DNA of 64,000 nt, from NCBI RefSeq assembly GCF_020524625.1, contig NZ_JAIVLL010000003.1, forward strand, positions 124,001 to 188,000, written 5' to 3'. Source of the DNA: Brevundimonas poindexterae (GTDB lineage: Bacteria > Pseudomonadota > Alphaproteobacteria > Caulobacterales > Caulobacteraceae). The notes under the pieces are model-generated. The model had not been told where the DNA came from. It made no database searches and was given only the letters and a program-made list of their open reading frames with translations. The first letter of the stretch is position 1. Each line of letters starts with the position of its first letter. Shown here piece by piece: positions 34,675-44,155 of this stretch. A program made the position numbers and the translations under genes.

Positions 34675-35502
34675 ATGAGCAATTCGGTCAACACCAACGT
34701 GGGCGCGATGATCGCGCTCCAGAACCTGAACGCCACCAACACCGAACTGGCGACGACCCAAAGCCGGATCAACACCGGCAAGAAGATCTCGTCGGTCAAG
34801 GACAATGGGGCCATCTGGGCAATCGCCCAGGGGCAGCGGGCCGAAATCGGAGCGCTGGGGGCGGTCAAACAGTCACTGGACCGGGGCGTTGCCGCGGTAG
34901 ATGTGGCCCTGGCGGCGGGCGAGACGGTCTCTGACCTCTTGCTGCAACTGAAGGAGAAGGCCCTGGCGGCGACGGATGCGTCGCTCAAGACGGCGGCGCG
35001 TGCTGCCCTGAACGAGGATTTCCAGGCCCTGCGTGACCAGATCGCGACAGTGACCGCCAACGCCGAATTCAACGGGATCAACCTGCTGAAGACCGGCGCG
35101 ACCGGTTTCAACGCCCTGGCCAATGCGCAAGGCAACGCCAGCATCACCGTGGGAGCGGAGGTGATGGCGCTGGGAAGCACCAATGTGACGGTCAGCACGA
35201 CCCAGTCGATCGAAACGCTCTCCAAGGCGACGGCCTCCCTGGCGGTGGTCAATGCCTCCATCGACAACGTCTCGGGCGCTCTGGCGCGTCTGGGCACCAA
35301 GTCGAGGGCCCTGGAGACCCATCTCAAGTTCGTCGGCAACCTGTCCGACACGCTCGAGTCGGGGGTGGGCAATCTGGTCGACGCGGATCTGGCGAAGGAG
35401 AGCGCCAAGCTCCAGGCCCTGCAGACGAAGCAGCAGCTGGGAGTGCAGGCCCTGTCCATCGCGAACCAGACCCCGCAGCTGGTGCTGTCGCTGTTCCGCT
35501 AG
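34675..35502 (+). CDS. Flagellin
   Basis: A 275-residue flagellin forming the flagellar filament. Conserved N-terminal (NTNVGAMIALQNLNATNTEL, TGKKISSVKDNGAIWAIAQG) and C-terminal (NLVDADLAKESAKLQALQTK, ending in VLSLFR) coiled-coil regions flank a short central part, as in the compact Caulobacter FljK/FljL proteins. The ribosome site GGAAGGA is 8 nt before the ATG. It is driven by a sigma-54 promoter, has a leader hairpin and is closed by a strong terminator. Neighbouring FlbT and FlaF probably control it, and the FlbA-like protein may modify it. Only one flagellin gene is present here. Confidence 0.96.
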   Translation: MSNSVNTNVGAMIALQNLNATNTELATTQSRINTGKKISSVKDNGAIWAIAQGQRAEIGALGAVKQSLDRGVAAVDVALAAGETVSDLLLQLKEKALAATDASLKTAARAALNEDFQALRDQIATVTANAEFNGINLLKTGATGFNALANAQGNASITVGAEVMALGSTNVTVSTTQSIETLSKATASLAVVNASIDNVSGALARLGTKSRALETHLKFVGNLSDTLESGVGNLVDADLAKESAKLQALQTKQQLGVQALSIANQTPQLVLSLFR

Positions 35503-35523
35503 GTTTCGGGTTCAGCCAACCTT

Positions 35524-35555
35524 GGGGCCGGAAGGTGATCCTTCCGGCCCCTCGT
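35524..35555 (+). terminator. Terminator after flagellin gene
   Basis: A perfect 12-bp stem, GGGGCCGGAAGG (35524-35535) and CCTTCCGGCCCC (35540-35551), has a TGAT loop and is followed by TCGTTAT. It may also end transcripts from the convergent ExoD-like gene. Confidence 0.85.
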
Positions 35556-35564
35556 TATGTCGGA

Positions 35565-36209
35565 TCAGGACAGCCCGGGCAGGGCGTGGCTCCAGGCGTC
35601 GAAGGTCCACTTCAGCACCCGCCAGATGACTTCCCACGCCAGCCAGACGAAGACGGTGAAGCCGACCACGCCGACCCAGCCGGCCGCGATGAAATAGCCG
35701 TCCCTCTGCATCAGGCCGAAGCCGAAGGTCGCCATGACGATGGCCGGCACCATATTGCCGCCCCAGATCGGCAGGATCAGGATGATGGCGAGCGCCGCCG
35801 AGGCGATACCGATGGCGATCTGGGCCACCTGTGACGTCATGAACAGCAGACGCGGGCGCGACAGCCGCTCGAACTTGCGGATGGTCGGCAGGACGCGCGC
35901 CACGGCCGAGCGATAGGTGGACCGATCCATCGATCCCTTCAGCGCCCACTTCGGCATCCAGACCTGGTCCGACTGAAAGGTCAGCTGCAACGCCAGCAGC
36001 AGGAGCGGCGCGCCCAGTACGGTGGTCGAGCCCGGCGGCAGGGGCAGGGCATTGATCAGCCCGAGGAAGACCATGAGGGCGCCGAAGCCGCGCTCGCCGA
36101 ACGCATTGACCAGTTCGCCCATGTAGAGCTTGGGCCGGTCCGGCTCGCCGAGGTCTTCAAGCACCGTCGAGAAGCGGCGCGCGTCGGCTTCATAATCATA
36201 GTCGGGCAT
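35565..36209 (-). CDS. ExoD family exopolysaccharide-related membrane protein
   Basis: A 214-residue inner-membrane protein of the ExoD family. The conserved LVNAFGERGFGALMVFLGLI and NALPLPPGSTTVLGAPLLLL stretches lie near residues 33-70, followed by three more helices toward the C-terminus. ExoD in rhizobia affects exopolysaccharide production, but its reaction is unknown. The gene is convergent with the flagellin gene and shares its terminator. It is 82 bp from the end of the TacA-like regulator gene, reading in the same direction, so a joint transcript is possible. Confidence 0.88.
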   Translation of the reverse strand: MPDYDYEADARRFSTVLEDLGEPDRPKLYMGELVNAFGERGFGALMVFLGLINALPLPPGSTTVLGAPLLLLALQLTFQSDQVWMPKWALKGSMDRSTYRSAVARVLPTIRKFERLSRPRLLFMTSQVAQIAIGIASAALAIILILPIWGGNMVPAIVMATFGFGLMQRDGYFIAAGWVGVVGFTVFVWLAWEVIWRVLKWTFDAWSHALPGLS

Positions 36210-36291
36210 GGCGCGTCAGCCGGCTGGAGGGGACACCCCATCTAGGCATGTCGGCGCGGTGGCGCCACTTAACAAACCGCAATGACCGGCC

Positions 36292-37752
36292 TTACGTTGC
36301 CTGGGCACCCTGTTCCAGGTCCACGTCCAGCCCCTGCTCGCGCACCTTGCGGTAGAGGGTCGAGCGGCCGATGCCGAGCCGGCGCGCGATCTCGGACATA
36401 TGGCCGGCATAGACCTCGATGGCATGCTGGATCAGGTCGCGTTCGATCTCTTCCAGTGTCCGGAGATGCCCCTTGCCATCCAGAATACGCACGGGCGCCT
36501 CGGGCATGGGCGGGAGATCTGCGGCAGCCGCAGCGGCGGTCGGCGCGGACGCGGCATCGACCTCGGGCGTCGGCATGGCCACCCCGGAAATCGCCGGGAA
36601 GTCATGCGGCTTCAGGAAGGGGCCGTCGGCCAGCACGATGGCGCGATAGACGGCATTCTCCAGCTGCCGGACATTGCCGGGCCAGTCGAAGGCCTTGAGC
36701 AGCTCGGCGGTCTCGGGGGCGCAGCCGACGACGCGCTTGCCTTCCTCGACATTGAAGCGGCCGATGAAGTGCTCGACCAGGGCAGCGATGTCCTCGCGGC
36801 GTTCGCGCAGGGCCGGGGCCTCGATCGGAAAGACGTTCAGGCGATAGAACAGGTCCTCGCGGAAGGCTCCCGCCGCGACCTGCCGGTCCAGTTCGCGGTT
36901 GGTGGCCGAGACGATCCGCACATCGACCTTGACCGGTCGCTTGGAGCCGACCGGGTCGATCTCGCCCTCCTGCAGGGCGCGCAACAGCTTGACCTGCATG
37001 TCCAGGGGCAGTTCGCCGATTTCGTCGAGGAACAGGGTGCCGCCGTCGGCCTCCTTGAACTTGCCGAGGTGTTTGTCGTGGGCGCCCGTGAAGCTGCCCT
37101 TCTCGTGACCGAACAGTATGGACTCCACCAGATTGGCCGGCAGGGCCCCGCAGTTCACGGCCACGAAGGGTCGTCCGGCCCGGTCGGAGGCGCCGTGGAG
37201 GGCGCGGGCGATGACTTCCTTGCCGACCCCGCTCTCGCCGGTGATCAGGACCGGAATGGTCGAACGGGCGGCGCGCACGCCCAGCGCCTTGACCATGCGC
37301 ATCGGGGGGCTGTCGCCGACCAGATCGTCAAAGGTCGTGCGACCCGCATTGTGCTTCTTGAGGCGTCCGACCTCGGCGGTCAGCTGGGTCATCTGCAGGG
37401 CGTTGCGCACGCCCACCAGCAGACGCTCGGCGGACACTGGCTTGACGAAGAAGTCCTGGGCGCCGGCCTGCATGGCCTTGACCACACTCTCGATGCCCGC
37501 ATTGGCGGTCAGCACGATCACGGGGGTGGTCACGCCCGCCGCGCGCAGTTCCGCCAGGCACTCCAGCCCCGACATGCCGGGCATGACCATGTCCAGAAGG
37601 ACCACGTCGGCCCCGCCGCCGGTGGTGAGGCAGTCAATCGCCTCGCCGCCGTTCTCGGCCTGGCTGACGGCGAAGCCCTCGCGCTCCAGCACCGCCTGGA
37701 CCAGGCGGCGTTGGGTCGGATCGTCGTCGACGACCAGAACGGTCTTGGCCAT
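36292..37752 (-). CDS. tacA: Sigma-54-dependent response regulator, TacA-like
   Basis: A 486-residue NtrC-type activator. The receiver domain (1 to about 120) has the phosphoacceptor Asp54 in VLLDMVMPG. The AAA+ domain (about 145-375) has GESGVGKE, the sigma-54 contact loop GSFTGA and FLDEIGELP. A Fis-type helix-turn-helix (MSEIARRLGIGRSTLYRKVR) ends the protein. Length and the N-terminal AKTVLVVDDDPTQRRL match Caulobacter TacA, which drives stalk genes. FlbD, the flagellar activator, is the alternative; TacA is favoured. It lies near the sigma-54 flagellin promoter but is not known to control it. Confidence 0.88.
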   Translation of the reverse strand: MAKTVLVVDDDPTQRRLVQAVLEREGFAVSQAENGGEAIDCLTTGGGADVVLLDMVMPGMSGLECLAELRAAGVTTPVIVLTANAGIESVVKAMQAGAQDFFVKPVSAERLLVGVRNALQMTQLTAEVGRLKKHNAGRTTFDDLVGDSPPMRMVKALGVRAARSTIPVLITGESGVGKEVIARALHGASDRAGRPFVAVNCGALPANLVESILFGHEKGSFTGAHDKHLGKFKEADGGTLFLDEIGELPLDMQVKLLRALQEGEIDPVGSKRPVKVDVRIVSATNRELDRQVAAGAFREDLFYRLNVFPIEAPALRERREDIAALVEHFIGRFNVEEGKRVVGCAPETAELLKAFDWPGNVRQLENAVYRAIVLADGPFLKPHDFPAISGVAMPTPEVDAASAPTAAAAAADLPPMPEAPVRILDGKGHLRTLEEIERDLIQHAIEVYAGHMSEIARRLGIGRSTLYRKVREQGLDVDLEQGAQAT

Positions 37753-37880
37753 GGGGCACCCCTTGTCATCACCTGTGGCCGATCTCGGGGCAGGCCCCGG
37801 ACTGGCTCGTTTCGGGACGGGTGTACCCTGGATGCGGTGAAGATCGGGTTGTCCGGCGTGGTGTGCGGGGGGTTAACGGC

Positions 37881-39671
37881 TCAGTCCAGGGCGATCAGTG
37901 GCGGCGCGGGGCCGGTCCGGCAGGCATAGACAAGAAAGTCCTCGGTCTGGGTCCCTGTGTCCAGACTGGGCCAGCGAGGCGCAGTAAACTTCAGCTGGTC
38001 GGCCCTCAGCATATCCCGCGGGTCCACCCGCTTGGCACCATCATGGCATCTGTTGGGGTTCCAGCTCCCCACCGCACGGAAGGCCCCTGACTCTTCTTCC
38101 ACGAAGAGGAAGACACCCAGGCGAGTCGCCATCAGGACCTCATCTGCCCCGTCTCCGTCGAGATCCCTGAGAGTCGCGACGCAGTCCTCAGGCGTGCACT
38201 GCCATCGCGGATCGCCACGCGATACGTCCGCGAGAAAGCCCTCGGGCAGACTCGTGTCCTCGGGCCAGGCCCGGACCTCCGGTGCCCTGGTGCTGTTCGC
38301 CAGCGTTTCCCAGCGCTCGGTCTTGGCAATCTCCTCCTTGGCACGGCGCGCCACCTCGGCGTCCTTTGACTTAGTCAGACGCTCCAGCGCGGCCTTGCCC
38401 GCCTTGCCGCTCTCGACGCGCAGGAAGCGGTAATCAAACTGCTCGGGCGTGACCGCGCCGCGCTCGAGGCGGGCCATCTGGTCCATGACCGACAGGCGGG
38501 CGGGGTCCAGCACCGGGCTGAATAGCAACACGATCAGCACCACGGCCAGTGCGCCGGTGCCGATATTGGTTCGCTCCAGCGGCCGCATCCAGTCGCCTCT
38601 CCGCAGGCTCGACAGGGCGGCCCAGCCGTAGCCGACGGCATAGGCGGCACCGATGAGAATACAGGCGGCGACGATCACCCGGTCCGGGGTCAGGCCGTAC
38701 TGGCCGATCCGCAGGGCCAGACCCGAGGTCGCGACCCCGATCAGGGGGATGAGCAGGAACCCTCCGGCAATGGCGGCCCAGCGCAGCACCAGCGGCGGGC
38801 GGGTGTCTTCGGTGCCGTCCTGATAGGCGGCGTTGATCAGGACGATCAGGACGGCGGCTGCGGCCAGCATCAGGGCGGTGGCCGACCCCTGCTCCCACAG
38901 CCCGGACAGGCCGGTGAAGGGCAGGGCGAACAGGAAGGCGGCCGTCAGCGCCGCGATCACCGGCAACAGCCACGACAGCAGCATCAGGATAACGGCGCGT
39001 ACACCCCGGATCAGACCGTCGCGCACATCGGCCAGATGCACGGCCAAGGCAAAGGTCAGGCCGGTCAGCGGCAGGTTGAACCATGGCTCGGCCAGCAGGT
39101 TGCCGAAGGCCCGGATGCCGATCAGGTAGAACAGGCCCGCCCCAAGGAACAGCAGCAGCCAGAGAGCACCGGTGAAGCCGACCGACAGGGCCAGCTGCAC
39201 ACCGGCCTTCCAGGCGACATCGAAATAGAGCGGGTAGGGGGCAATCCGTTGGCCAGCCTGGTCAGCGGGGACGATCAGGTGGTGGGCGATGAACAGGGCG
39301 GCCGCCAGGAAGGGAAAGAGCGGGAGAGACAGGAAGGGCTCTCGCTGATCCATCAACGCCTGTCGCGCCACGTCGTACCAGCCGAGGAAGGCGAGCAGGG
39401 CGCAGGCGACCACGCCCCAGATGACCAGCGATCGCAGCTTCAGTCGCCCCAGCCCGCCCAGCAGGATGACGGGCAGATAGAGCGAGACGAGCGCCAGAGG
39501 GCCGAAAATCTCGGGCTGCGTCGCCGGCCAGAGAAGGGGCTGGTCATCGATGCTGAGAAAAAGGCCGTAGAGCGCAAAGCCCTGGAACAGACCGATCAGC
39601 AGGCGTGGCAGGATCAGGCTGTGATGGCCGGACGCCATGGACGCACGTGTGGTGGTGTCGGCATCGATCAT
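37881..39671 (-). CDS. DUF4153 domain membrane protein
   Basis: A 596-residue polytopic membrane protein of the DUF4153 group. About ten helices lie in residues 15-430, after which a soluble C-terminal region follows (about 435-596) with an FG-GAP-like DLDGDGADEVLMATRLGVFL segment that could bind calcium. The ATG at 39671 is supported by GGGAGG nine bases upstream. It is divergent from the M3 peptidase, with a 108-bp shared promoter region. The function of DUF4153 proteins is unknown; the calcium-like repeat in the tail suggests periplasmic exposure. Confidence 0.82.
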   Translation of the reverse strand: MIDADTTTRASMASGHHSLILPRLLIGLFQGFALYGLFLSIDDQPLLWPATQPEIFGPLALVSLYLPVILLGGLGRLKLRSLVIWGVVACALLAFLGWYDVARQALMDQREPFLSLPLFPFLAAALFIAHHLIVPADQAGQRIAPYPLYFDVAWKAGVQLALSVGFTGALWLLLFLGAGLFYLIGIRAFGNLLAEPWFNLPLTGLTFALAVHLADVRDGLIRGVRAVILMLLSWLLPVIAALTAAFLFALPFTGLSGLWEQGSATALMLAAAAVLIVLINAAYQDGTEDTRPPLVLRWAAIAGGFLLIPLIGVATSGLALRIGQYGLTPDRVIVAACILIGAAYAVGYGWAALSSLRRGDWMRPLERTNIGTGALAVVLIVLLFSPVLDPARLSVMDQMARLERGAVTPEQFDYRFLRVESGKAGKAALERLTKSKDAEVARRAKEEIAKTERWETLANSTRAPEVRAWPEDTSLPEGFLADVSRGDPRWQCTPEDCVATLRDLDGDGADEVLMATRLGVFLFVEEESGAFRAVGSWNPNRCHDGAKRVDPRDMLRADQLKFTAPRWPSLDTGTQTEDFLVYACRTGPAPPLIALD

Positions 39672-39779
39672 GGTGGTCCTCCCCTGAAGGTATCTGGACA
39701 CAGTTCGGGGGATGGCGCCAGACACACCCTGGTTCCCGCTGCCTTGCCAGCCCCGGGCCGCGACCCCATACCCAAGGGC

Positions 39780-41582
39780 ATGAACGTACCCTTCAAGACG
39801 CCGCCCGCCGACCTGCCCCTCTGGGACCTGTCCGACCTCTACACCGGCAAGGAGGACCCGCGTCTGGCCGCCGATACGGACGCGGCCCGCGCGCTGGTTG
39901 ACCAGATGAATGGCCTGTCCGGGCAGCTGGTCGCCGCACGCGCAGAGCCGGCCCTGCTGGGCGAGCGACTGGATCGGGCGATCGGTCTCTATGAGCAGGC
40001 GGCGGACCGGCTGGGCGCGCTGGGGGCCTATGCCTTCCTCGAGGCCTCCACCCGCCGCGACGACACGGAGGCCCAGGCCTTCGAGGCCGACGTCCGCCAG
40101 ACCCTGACGGAGGTGTCGACCCCGACCGTCTGGCTGACCCTCGAGATCAACCAGCTGGAGGATGCCGAAATCGAGGCCGCCCTCGGCGCCCATTCCGCCG
40201 CCGCGCGCTGGCGCCCCTGGCTGCGTCGCGTGCGCCTGATGAAGCCGCATGAACTGTCGGCCGAACTGGAAACCTTCATCGCCGAACAGATGCCCATCTC
40301 GTCACAGTGGCCGCGTCTGTTTGACGAGACCCTGGCCGATCTGCGGATCGAGGCCGGCCGCGACACCCTGACCCTCAGCGAGGCGCTGAACGGCTTGTCG
40401 GACCCCAAGGCCGCGCGGCGCAAGGCAGTGGCCGAGGGCCTGACCACAGCCCTGAAGGGCGAAACCCGTACCCTGGCGCTGGTTCTGAACACGGTCGCTG
40501 CCGAGAAGGCGCTGGAGGATCGCAAGCGCGGGTTCAAACGTCCGGCGGACAGCCGCCATCTGGCCAATGAGGTCGATGGCGAGGCGGTAGATGCCATGGT
40601 CGAGGCGGTCACCGCCGCCTATCCGCGCCTGTCGCACCGCTACTATGCGGCAAAGGCCCGGGCGATGGGTCAAAAGACGCTCCACCACTGGGATCGCAAT
40701 GCGCCGCTCACGACGAAGGCCCCGCGCGGCTTTGACTGGAGCGAAGGCCGCTCCATCGTGCTGGACAGCTTTTCGGATCTGGGGCCGGAGTTCGCCGAGC
40801 GCGCGGACACCTTCTTTGATCGGCGCTGGATCGACGCGCGCCCTCGCGCCGGCAAACAGTCGGGCGCCTATGCCCACCCGGTAACCGCGGATCGCCACCC
40901 CTATGTCTTCCTGAACTGGATGGGCGAGCGGCGCGATGTGCTGACGCTGGCGCACGAGCTGGGACACGGCGTGCACCAGACCCTGGCCGCCGAGGCCGGC
41001 AGCCTGCTGGCCGACACGCCGCTGACGCTCGCCGAGACGGCCTCCATCTTTGCCGAGGGGCTGACCTTTGACCGCCTGCTGGCCACGGCGCCCGAGAGCG
41101 AACGCCAAGGCCTGCTGGCCGGCCGCATCGAAGACGGTCTCAACACCGTCGTGCGCCAGATCGCCTTCCACCGTTTCGAGACCCGGTTCCACGATGCGCG
41201 GGCGAAGGGCGAGGTCGGCGCCGGCCGTATCGGCGAAATCTGGCTGGAGGAGATGGGCGCATCGCTGGGGCCCGCCGTCACCTTGAACGACGGCTATGAG
41301 CACTGGTGGGCCTATGTCAGCCACTTCGTCCACTCGCCCTTCTACGTCTACGCCTATGCCTTCGGCGATCTGCTGGTCGCGGCCCTGATGGAGACCCGCC
41401 GCAAGGATCCGGACGGATTTACGCCCCTTTACCGCGACCTGCTCGCGGCAGGGGGGGCGCGCCCCTACGATGTTGCGCTTCAGCCGTTCGGGCTCAACCC
41501 GCGCGATCCGGCGTTCTGGACCATCGGTTTGGGGCGTCTGGAGCGGCTCGTGGAGGCATTCGAGGAGACTCTGGAGCGATAG
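39780..41582 (+). CDS. M3 family oligoendopeptidase F
   Basis: A 600-residue zinc metallopeptidase of the M3 family degrading oligopeptides in the cytoplasm. The active site is HELGH at 392-396 (zinc ligands His392 and His396, catalytic Glu393), with the third ligand downstream in the ETASIFAEGLTF region. No signal peptide is present. The N-terminal LPLWDLSDLYTGKEDPRL matches PepF-type proteins. It is monocistronic and divergent from the DUF4153 gene. It may act downstream of the secreted S9 peptidases on imported peptides. Confidence 0.92.
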   Translation: MNVPFKTPPADLPLWDLSDLYTGKEDPRLAADTDAARALVDQMNGLSGQLVAARAEPALLGERLDRAIGLYEQAADRLGALGAYAFLEASTRRDDTEAQAFEADVRQTLTEVSTPTVWLTLEINQLEDAEIEAALGAHSAAARWRPWLRRVRLMKPHELSAELETFIAEQMPISSQWPRLFDETLADLRIEAGRDTLTLSEALNGLSDPKAARRKAVAEGLTTALKGETRTLALVLNTVAAEKALEDRKRGFKRPADSRHLANEVDGEAVDAMVEAVTAAYPRLSHRYYAAKARAMGQKTLHHWDRNAPLTTKAPRGFDWSEGRSIVLDSFSDLGPEFAERADTFFDRRWIDARPRAGKQSGAYAHPVTADRHPYVFLNWMGERRDVLTLAHELGHGVHQTLAAEAGSLLADTPLTLAETASIFAEGLTFDRLLATAPESERQGLLAGRIEDGLNTVVRQIAFHRFETRFHDARAKGEVGAGRIGEIWLEEMGASLGPAVTLNDGYEHWWAYVSHFVHSPFYVYAYAFGDLLVAALMETRRKDPDGFTPLYRDLLAAGGARPYDVALQPFGLNPRDPAFWTIGLGRLERLVEAFEETLER

Positions 41583-41824
41583 AGGCGAAGGGCGCGTTGT
41601 GTTCCGCAAGCGTAGCCATAAGCAAATGGTGCGACTGCTAATTCGCGGAATGTCAGAATAATAAACCTGATTAGCTGGGCGATGTGCAACAGGATTGCGG
41701 CGACGCCCTGTAGCTATTAGGATGAACTGCACGAATTTGTCTCGAAATCGTTAACAAATCCCTTGCCAAGTTCGCAGTTGCGATAAAGCTTTCGCATCTG
41801 CGTTCACGCATTCAGGGGGTACTG
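41583..41824. other. A/T-richer intergenic region upstream of the ammonium transporter
   Basis: This 242-bp stretch is visibly richer in A and T than its flanks and probably holds the ammonium-transporter promoter. I checked for a sigma-54 GG-N10-GC element and for a paired TGCAC NtrC site and found no convincing match. GTTCCGC near 41600 and GCGGAAT near 41647 form a loose inverted repeat. Confidence 0.35.
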
Positions 41825-43204
41825 ATGATGACGACCATGATCCGGGGGCTGACGTCGGGCGTCGGCTACAAGCGAACTCTTGGACTGCTGCTGGGGGGAC
41901 TTGCCTCCCTTATGACCGCCGGAGCGGCCCAGGCGGCTCCGGCTCTGCTGGCGCACCAGGCGCCTCTGGAACTGGACGGATCGGCTTCCGGCTGGATCCT
42001 GACCTCGACGGCCCTGGTGCTGTTGATGACCCTGCCGGGGCTCGCGCTGTTCTATGGCGGCATGGTGCGCCGCAAGAATGTGATCGCAACCATCACCCAG
42101 TCGGTCGGCGTCGCCGCCGTCGTGACCCTGGCGTGGTTCGCGGCGGGCTACAGCCTGTCCTTCGGGGTCGGGCAGCCGATCGGCGCCTATTCGGGCGACG
42201 AGGTCAACAGCGTGATCGGCAGCCTGCAGGCCGCCTTCCTTCGCGGCGTGACCCCGGAAACCGCCCATGCCGTGGCGCCGGCCTTGCCCGAATATCTCTG
42301 GATCGCCTTCCAGATGACCTTCGCCATCATCACACCGGCGCTGGTCACCGGGGCCTTTGCCGAGCGGCTGAAATATTCGGGCCTGCTGCTGTTCACCGGA
42401 CTGTGGACGCTGCTGGTCTATGCGCCGATCTGTCACTGGGTCTGGGGCGGCGGCTTCCTGGGGTCGGCCGGCGTGCTGGACTTCGCCGGCGGCGCGGTGG
42501 TGCACGTCAACTCGGGTGTCGCGGGCCTTGTATGCGCGGTCTTCCTAGGCGCGCGCCGGGGCTATGGGGTCAGCCCGATCGTCGCCCACAATCCGGTTCT
42601 GACCATGATCGGCGCGTCCCTGCTGCTGGTGGGCTGGATCGGCTTCAATGCCGGATCGGCCTGGGCGGCGGACGCGATCGCCTCGATCGCCCTGCTGAAC
42701 ACCCTGCTGGCCGCGATGGCGGCTTCGCTGACCTGGAAGATCGTCGAGGTGATCGAGAAGCGCAAACCGTCGCTGATCGGGGTCCTGTCCGGCCTCGTTG
42801 CCGGTCTGGTGGCCATCACTCCGGCGGCGGGCTTCGTTGACCCCATGGGCGCCGTGATCATCGGCCTGATCGCGGGTCCCGTCTGTTACGCGGCCTCGGT
42901 CTGGATCAAGAAGCTGCTGCGCTATGACGACAGCCTCGATGCCTTCGGTATCCACGGGGCCGGGGGCGTGGCCGGGGCCTTGCTGACCGGTGTCTTCGCC
43001 AGTTCGGCGGTGAATGCCGCAGGCGCCGATGCCGACGTCATGAAGCAGCTGTGGGGCCTCGGCGTCACTGCGGGCTGGAGCGCGGGTGTGACCTTCCTGA
43101 TCCTGATCGTCTGCAAGTTCACGACGGGGCTCCGGGTCAGCGAGGCCCAGGAAGACGAGGGCCTCGACGGCCACCTTCACGGAGAGATTCTGGAAGCGTC
43201 CTGA
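41825..43204 (+). CDS. amt: Ammonium transporter
   Basis: A 459-residue Amt/Rh channel importing ammonium. A cleavable signal sequence (up to about residue 38, AGAAQAAP) is followed by eleven helices. Family features include FYGGMVRRKNV, AFQMTFAIITPALVTGAFAER, and the D-F-A-GG-VVHV motif (DFAGGAVVHVNSG), which holds a pore histidine. A tandem ATG is present at 41825 and 41828, with an AGGGGGT ribosome site. The usual glnK partner is absent. A TorF porin and glutamate synthase genes follow, making an ammonium-assimilation group. Confidence 0.93.
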   Translation: MMTTMIRGLTSGVGYKRTLGLLLGGLASLMTAGAAQAAPALLAHQAPLELDGSASGWILTSTALVLLMTLPGLALFYGGMVRRKNVIATITQSVGVAAVVTLAWFAAGYSLSFGVGQPIGAYSGDEVNSVIGSLQAAFLRGVTPETAHAVAPALPEYLWIAFQMTFAIITPALVTGAFAERLKYSGLLLFTGLWTLLVYAPICHWVWGGGFLGSAGVLDFAGGAVVHVNSGVAGLVCAVFLGARRGYGVSPIVAHNPVLTMIGASLLLVGWIGFNAGSAWAADAIASIALLNTLLAAMAASLTWKIVEVIEKRKPSLIGVLSGLVAGLVAITPAAGFVDPMGAVIIGLIAGPVCYAASVWIKKLLRYDDSLDAFGIHGAGGVAGALLTGVFASSAVNAAGADADVMKQLWGLGVTAGWSAGVTFLILIVCKFTTGLRVSEAQEDEGLDGHLHGEILEAS

Positions 43205-43331
43205 CGGGCGGTTCCAGCGAGTGCGGCAGCCGGCGTCCTCCCACGCCGGCTGCCGGAGGCCCGATCGGACCAGTTCCCGAGCGGTTGATGGCGTTTGCGT
43301 GCTTCCAACTCATTCAAAAGGGGATATCCGA

Positions 43332-44009
43332 ATGAAGACCTTGATCGCCTGTGCTTCGGCCCTGGCCCTGTTTGCCACGGCCCAGGCCGCCCGGGCCCAG
43401 TCCGCTCCCGAGGTCAGCTATGACCTTGCCGTGGTGACCGACTATGTGTTTCGCGGCATCAGCCAGACCGATGACAGCGCGGCCGTCCAGGGCGGCATCT
43501 CGATGGCCTCCGGAGGCTTCTATGCCGGGGCCTGGGCCTCGACCGTGGACTTCGGTGACGACACCGATGCCGAGGTCGACTTCTATGGCGGCTACACCAC
43601 CCAGATCGCCGGCTTCGACGTCGATGTCGGTGCAGTGGTCTATCTGTATGTGGGCAAGCCGGCGGGCGCCGACTATGACTTCATCGAGCTGAAGGCCGCC
43701 GCTTCCCGCTCCATCGGGCCGGTCAGCCTGGGGGTGGCGACCTTCTATTCGCCCAACTTCTTCGGCGTGGACGACGAGGCGTTCTACTACGAGGCCAACT
43801 CGGCCTATGCCTTCAGTCCGTCGCTGACGGCGTCGGGGGCCGTGGGGCACCAGAGCCTGGACGTCAGCGATGACTACACGACCTGGAATGCCGGCCTGAC
43901 CTACGCCCTCACAAGCCTGGTCTCGATCGATGTGCGGTATCACGACACCGATACGGCGGGTCCGCTGTCCGAGGAGAGAGTTGTCGGCATGCTCTCGCTC
44001 GCCTTCTGA
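43332..44009 (+). CDS. TorF family putative porin
   Basis: A 225-residue outer-membrane beta-barrel of the TorF putative porin family (TIGR02001). A signal peptide (KTLIACASALALFATAQAAR) is cleaved before QSAPEV; the family-typical DYVFRGISQTD follows, and the protein ends in phenylalanine (GMLSLAF), the normal barrel signature. The ATG at 43332 has an AAAAGGGG ribosome site upstream. It sits between amt and gltD, a placement that suggests regulation by nitrogen and passage of nitrogen compounds, though the substrate is not known. Confidence 0.9.
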   Translation: MKTLIACASALALFATAQAARAQSAPEVSYDLAVVTDYVFRGISQTDDSAAVQGGISMASGGFYAGAWASTVDFGDDTDAEVDFYGGYTTQIAGFDVDVGAVVYLYVGKPAGADYDFIELKAAASRSIGPVSLGVATFYSPNFFGVDDEAFYYEANSAYAFSPSLTASGAVGHQSLDVSDDYTTWNAGLTYALTSLVSIDVRYHDTDTAGPLSEERVVGMLSLAF

Positions 44010-44090
44010 CGGGACGGGCTATGGCGGAATAATTCTCCGCGAAAGTGACGAATACCGGCAGGAACGCCTGTCATCAAAAGATTGTCAGGC

Positions 44091-44120
44091 GGCCGCGCGG
44101 GAAAAATTCCCCGCGCGGCC
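44091..44120 (+). promoter_or_regulatory. Strong hairpin in the gltD leader
   Basis: GGCCGCGCGGG (44091-44101) and CCCGCGCGGCC (44110-44120) form a perfect 11-bp stem with an A-rich 8-nt loop. No T-tract follows. It lies 82 bp after the porin stop and 36 bp before the gltD ATG, so it may stabilise, attenuate or process the message. Confidence 0.5.
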
Positions 44121-44155
44121 TTGCCGTGAGCGCCCCGGCACCGGATGGTAGGCCC

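Noticed and set aside
39036..39779. Upstream extension of the M3 peptidase reading frame
   Set aside because: The frame is open for 740 bp before the ATG at 39780 but is antisense to the DUF4153 gene, and peptidase homology begins only at 39780.
41690..41824. Sigma-54/NtrC promoter for the ammonium transporter
   Set aside because: No GG-N10-GC element with the right spacing and no paired TGCAC site could be found.
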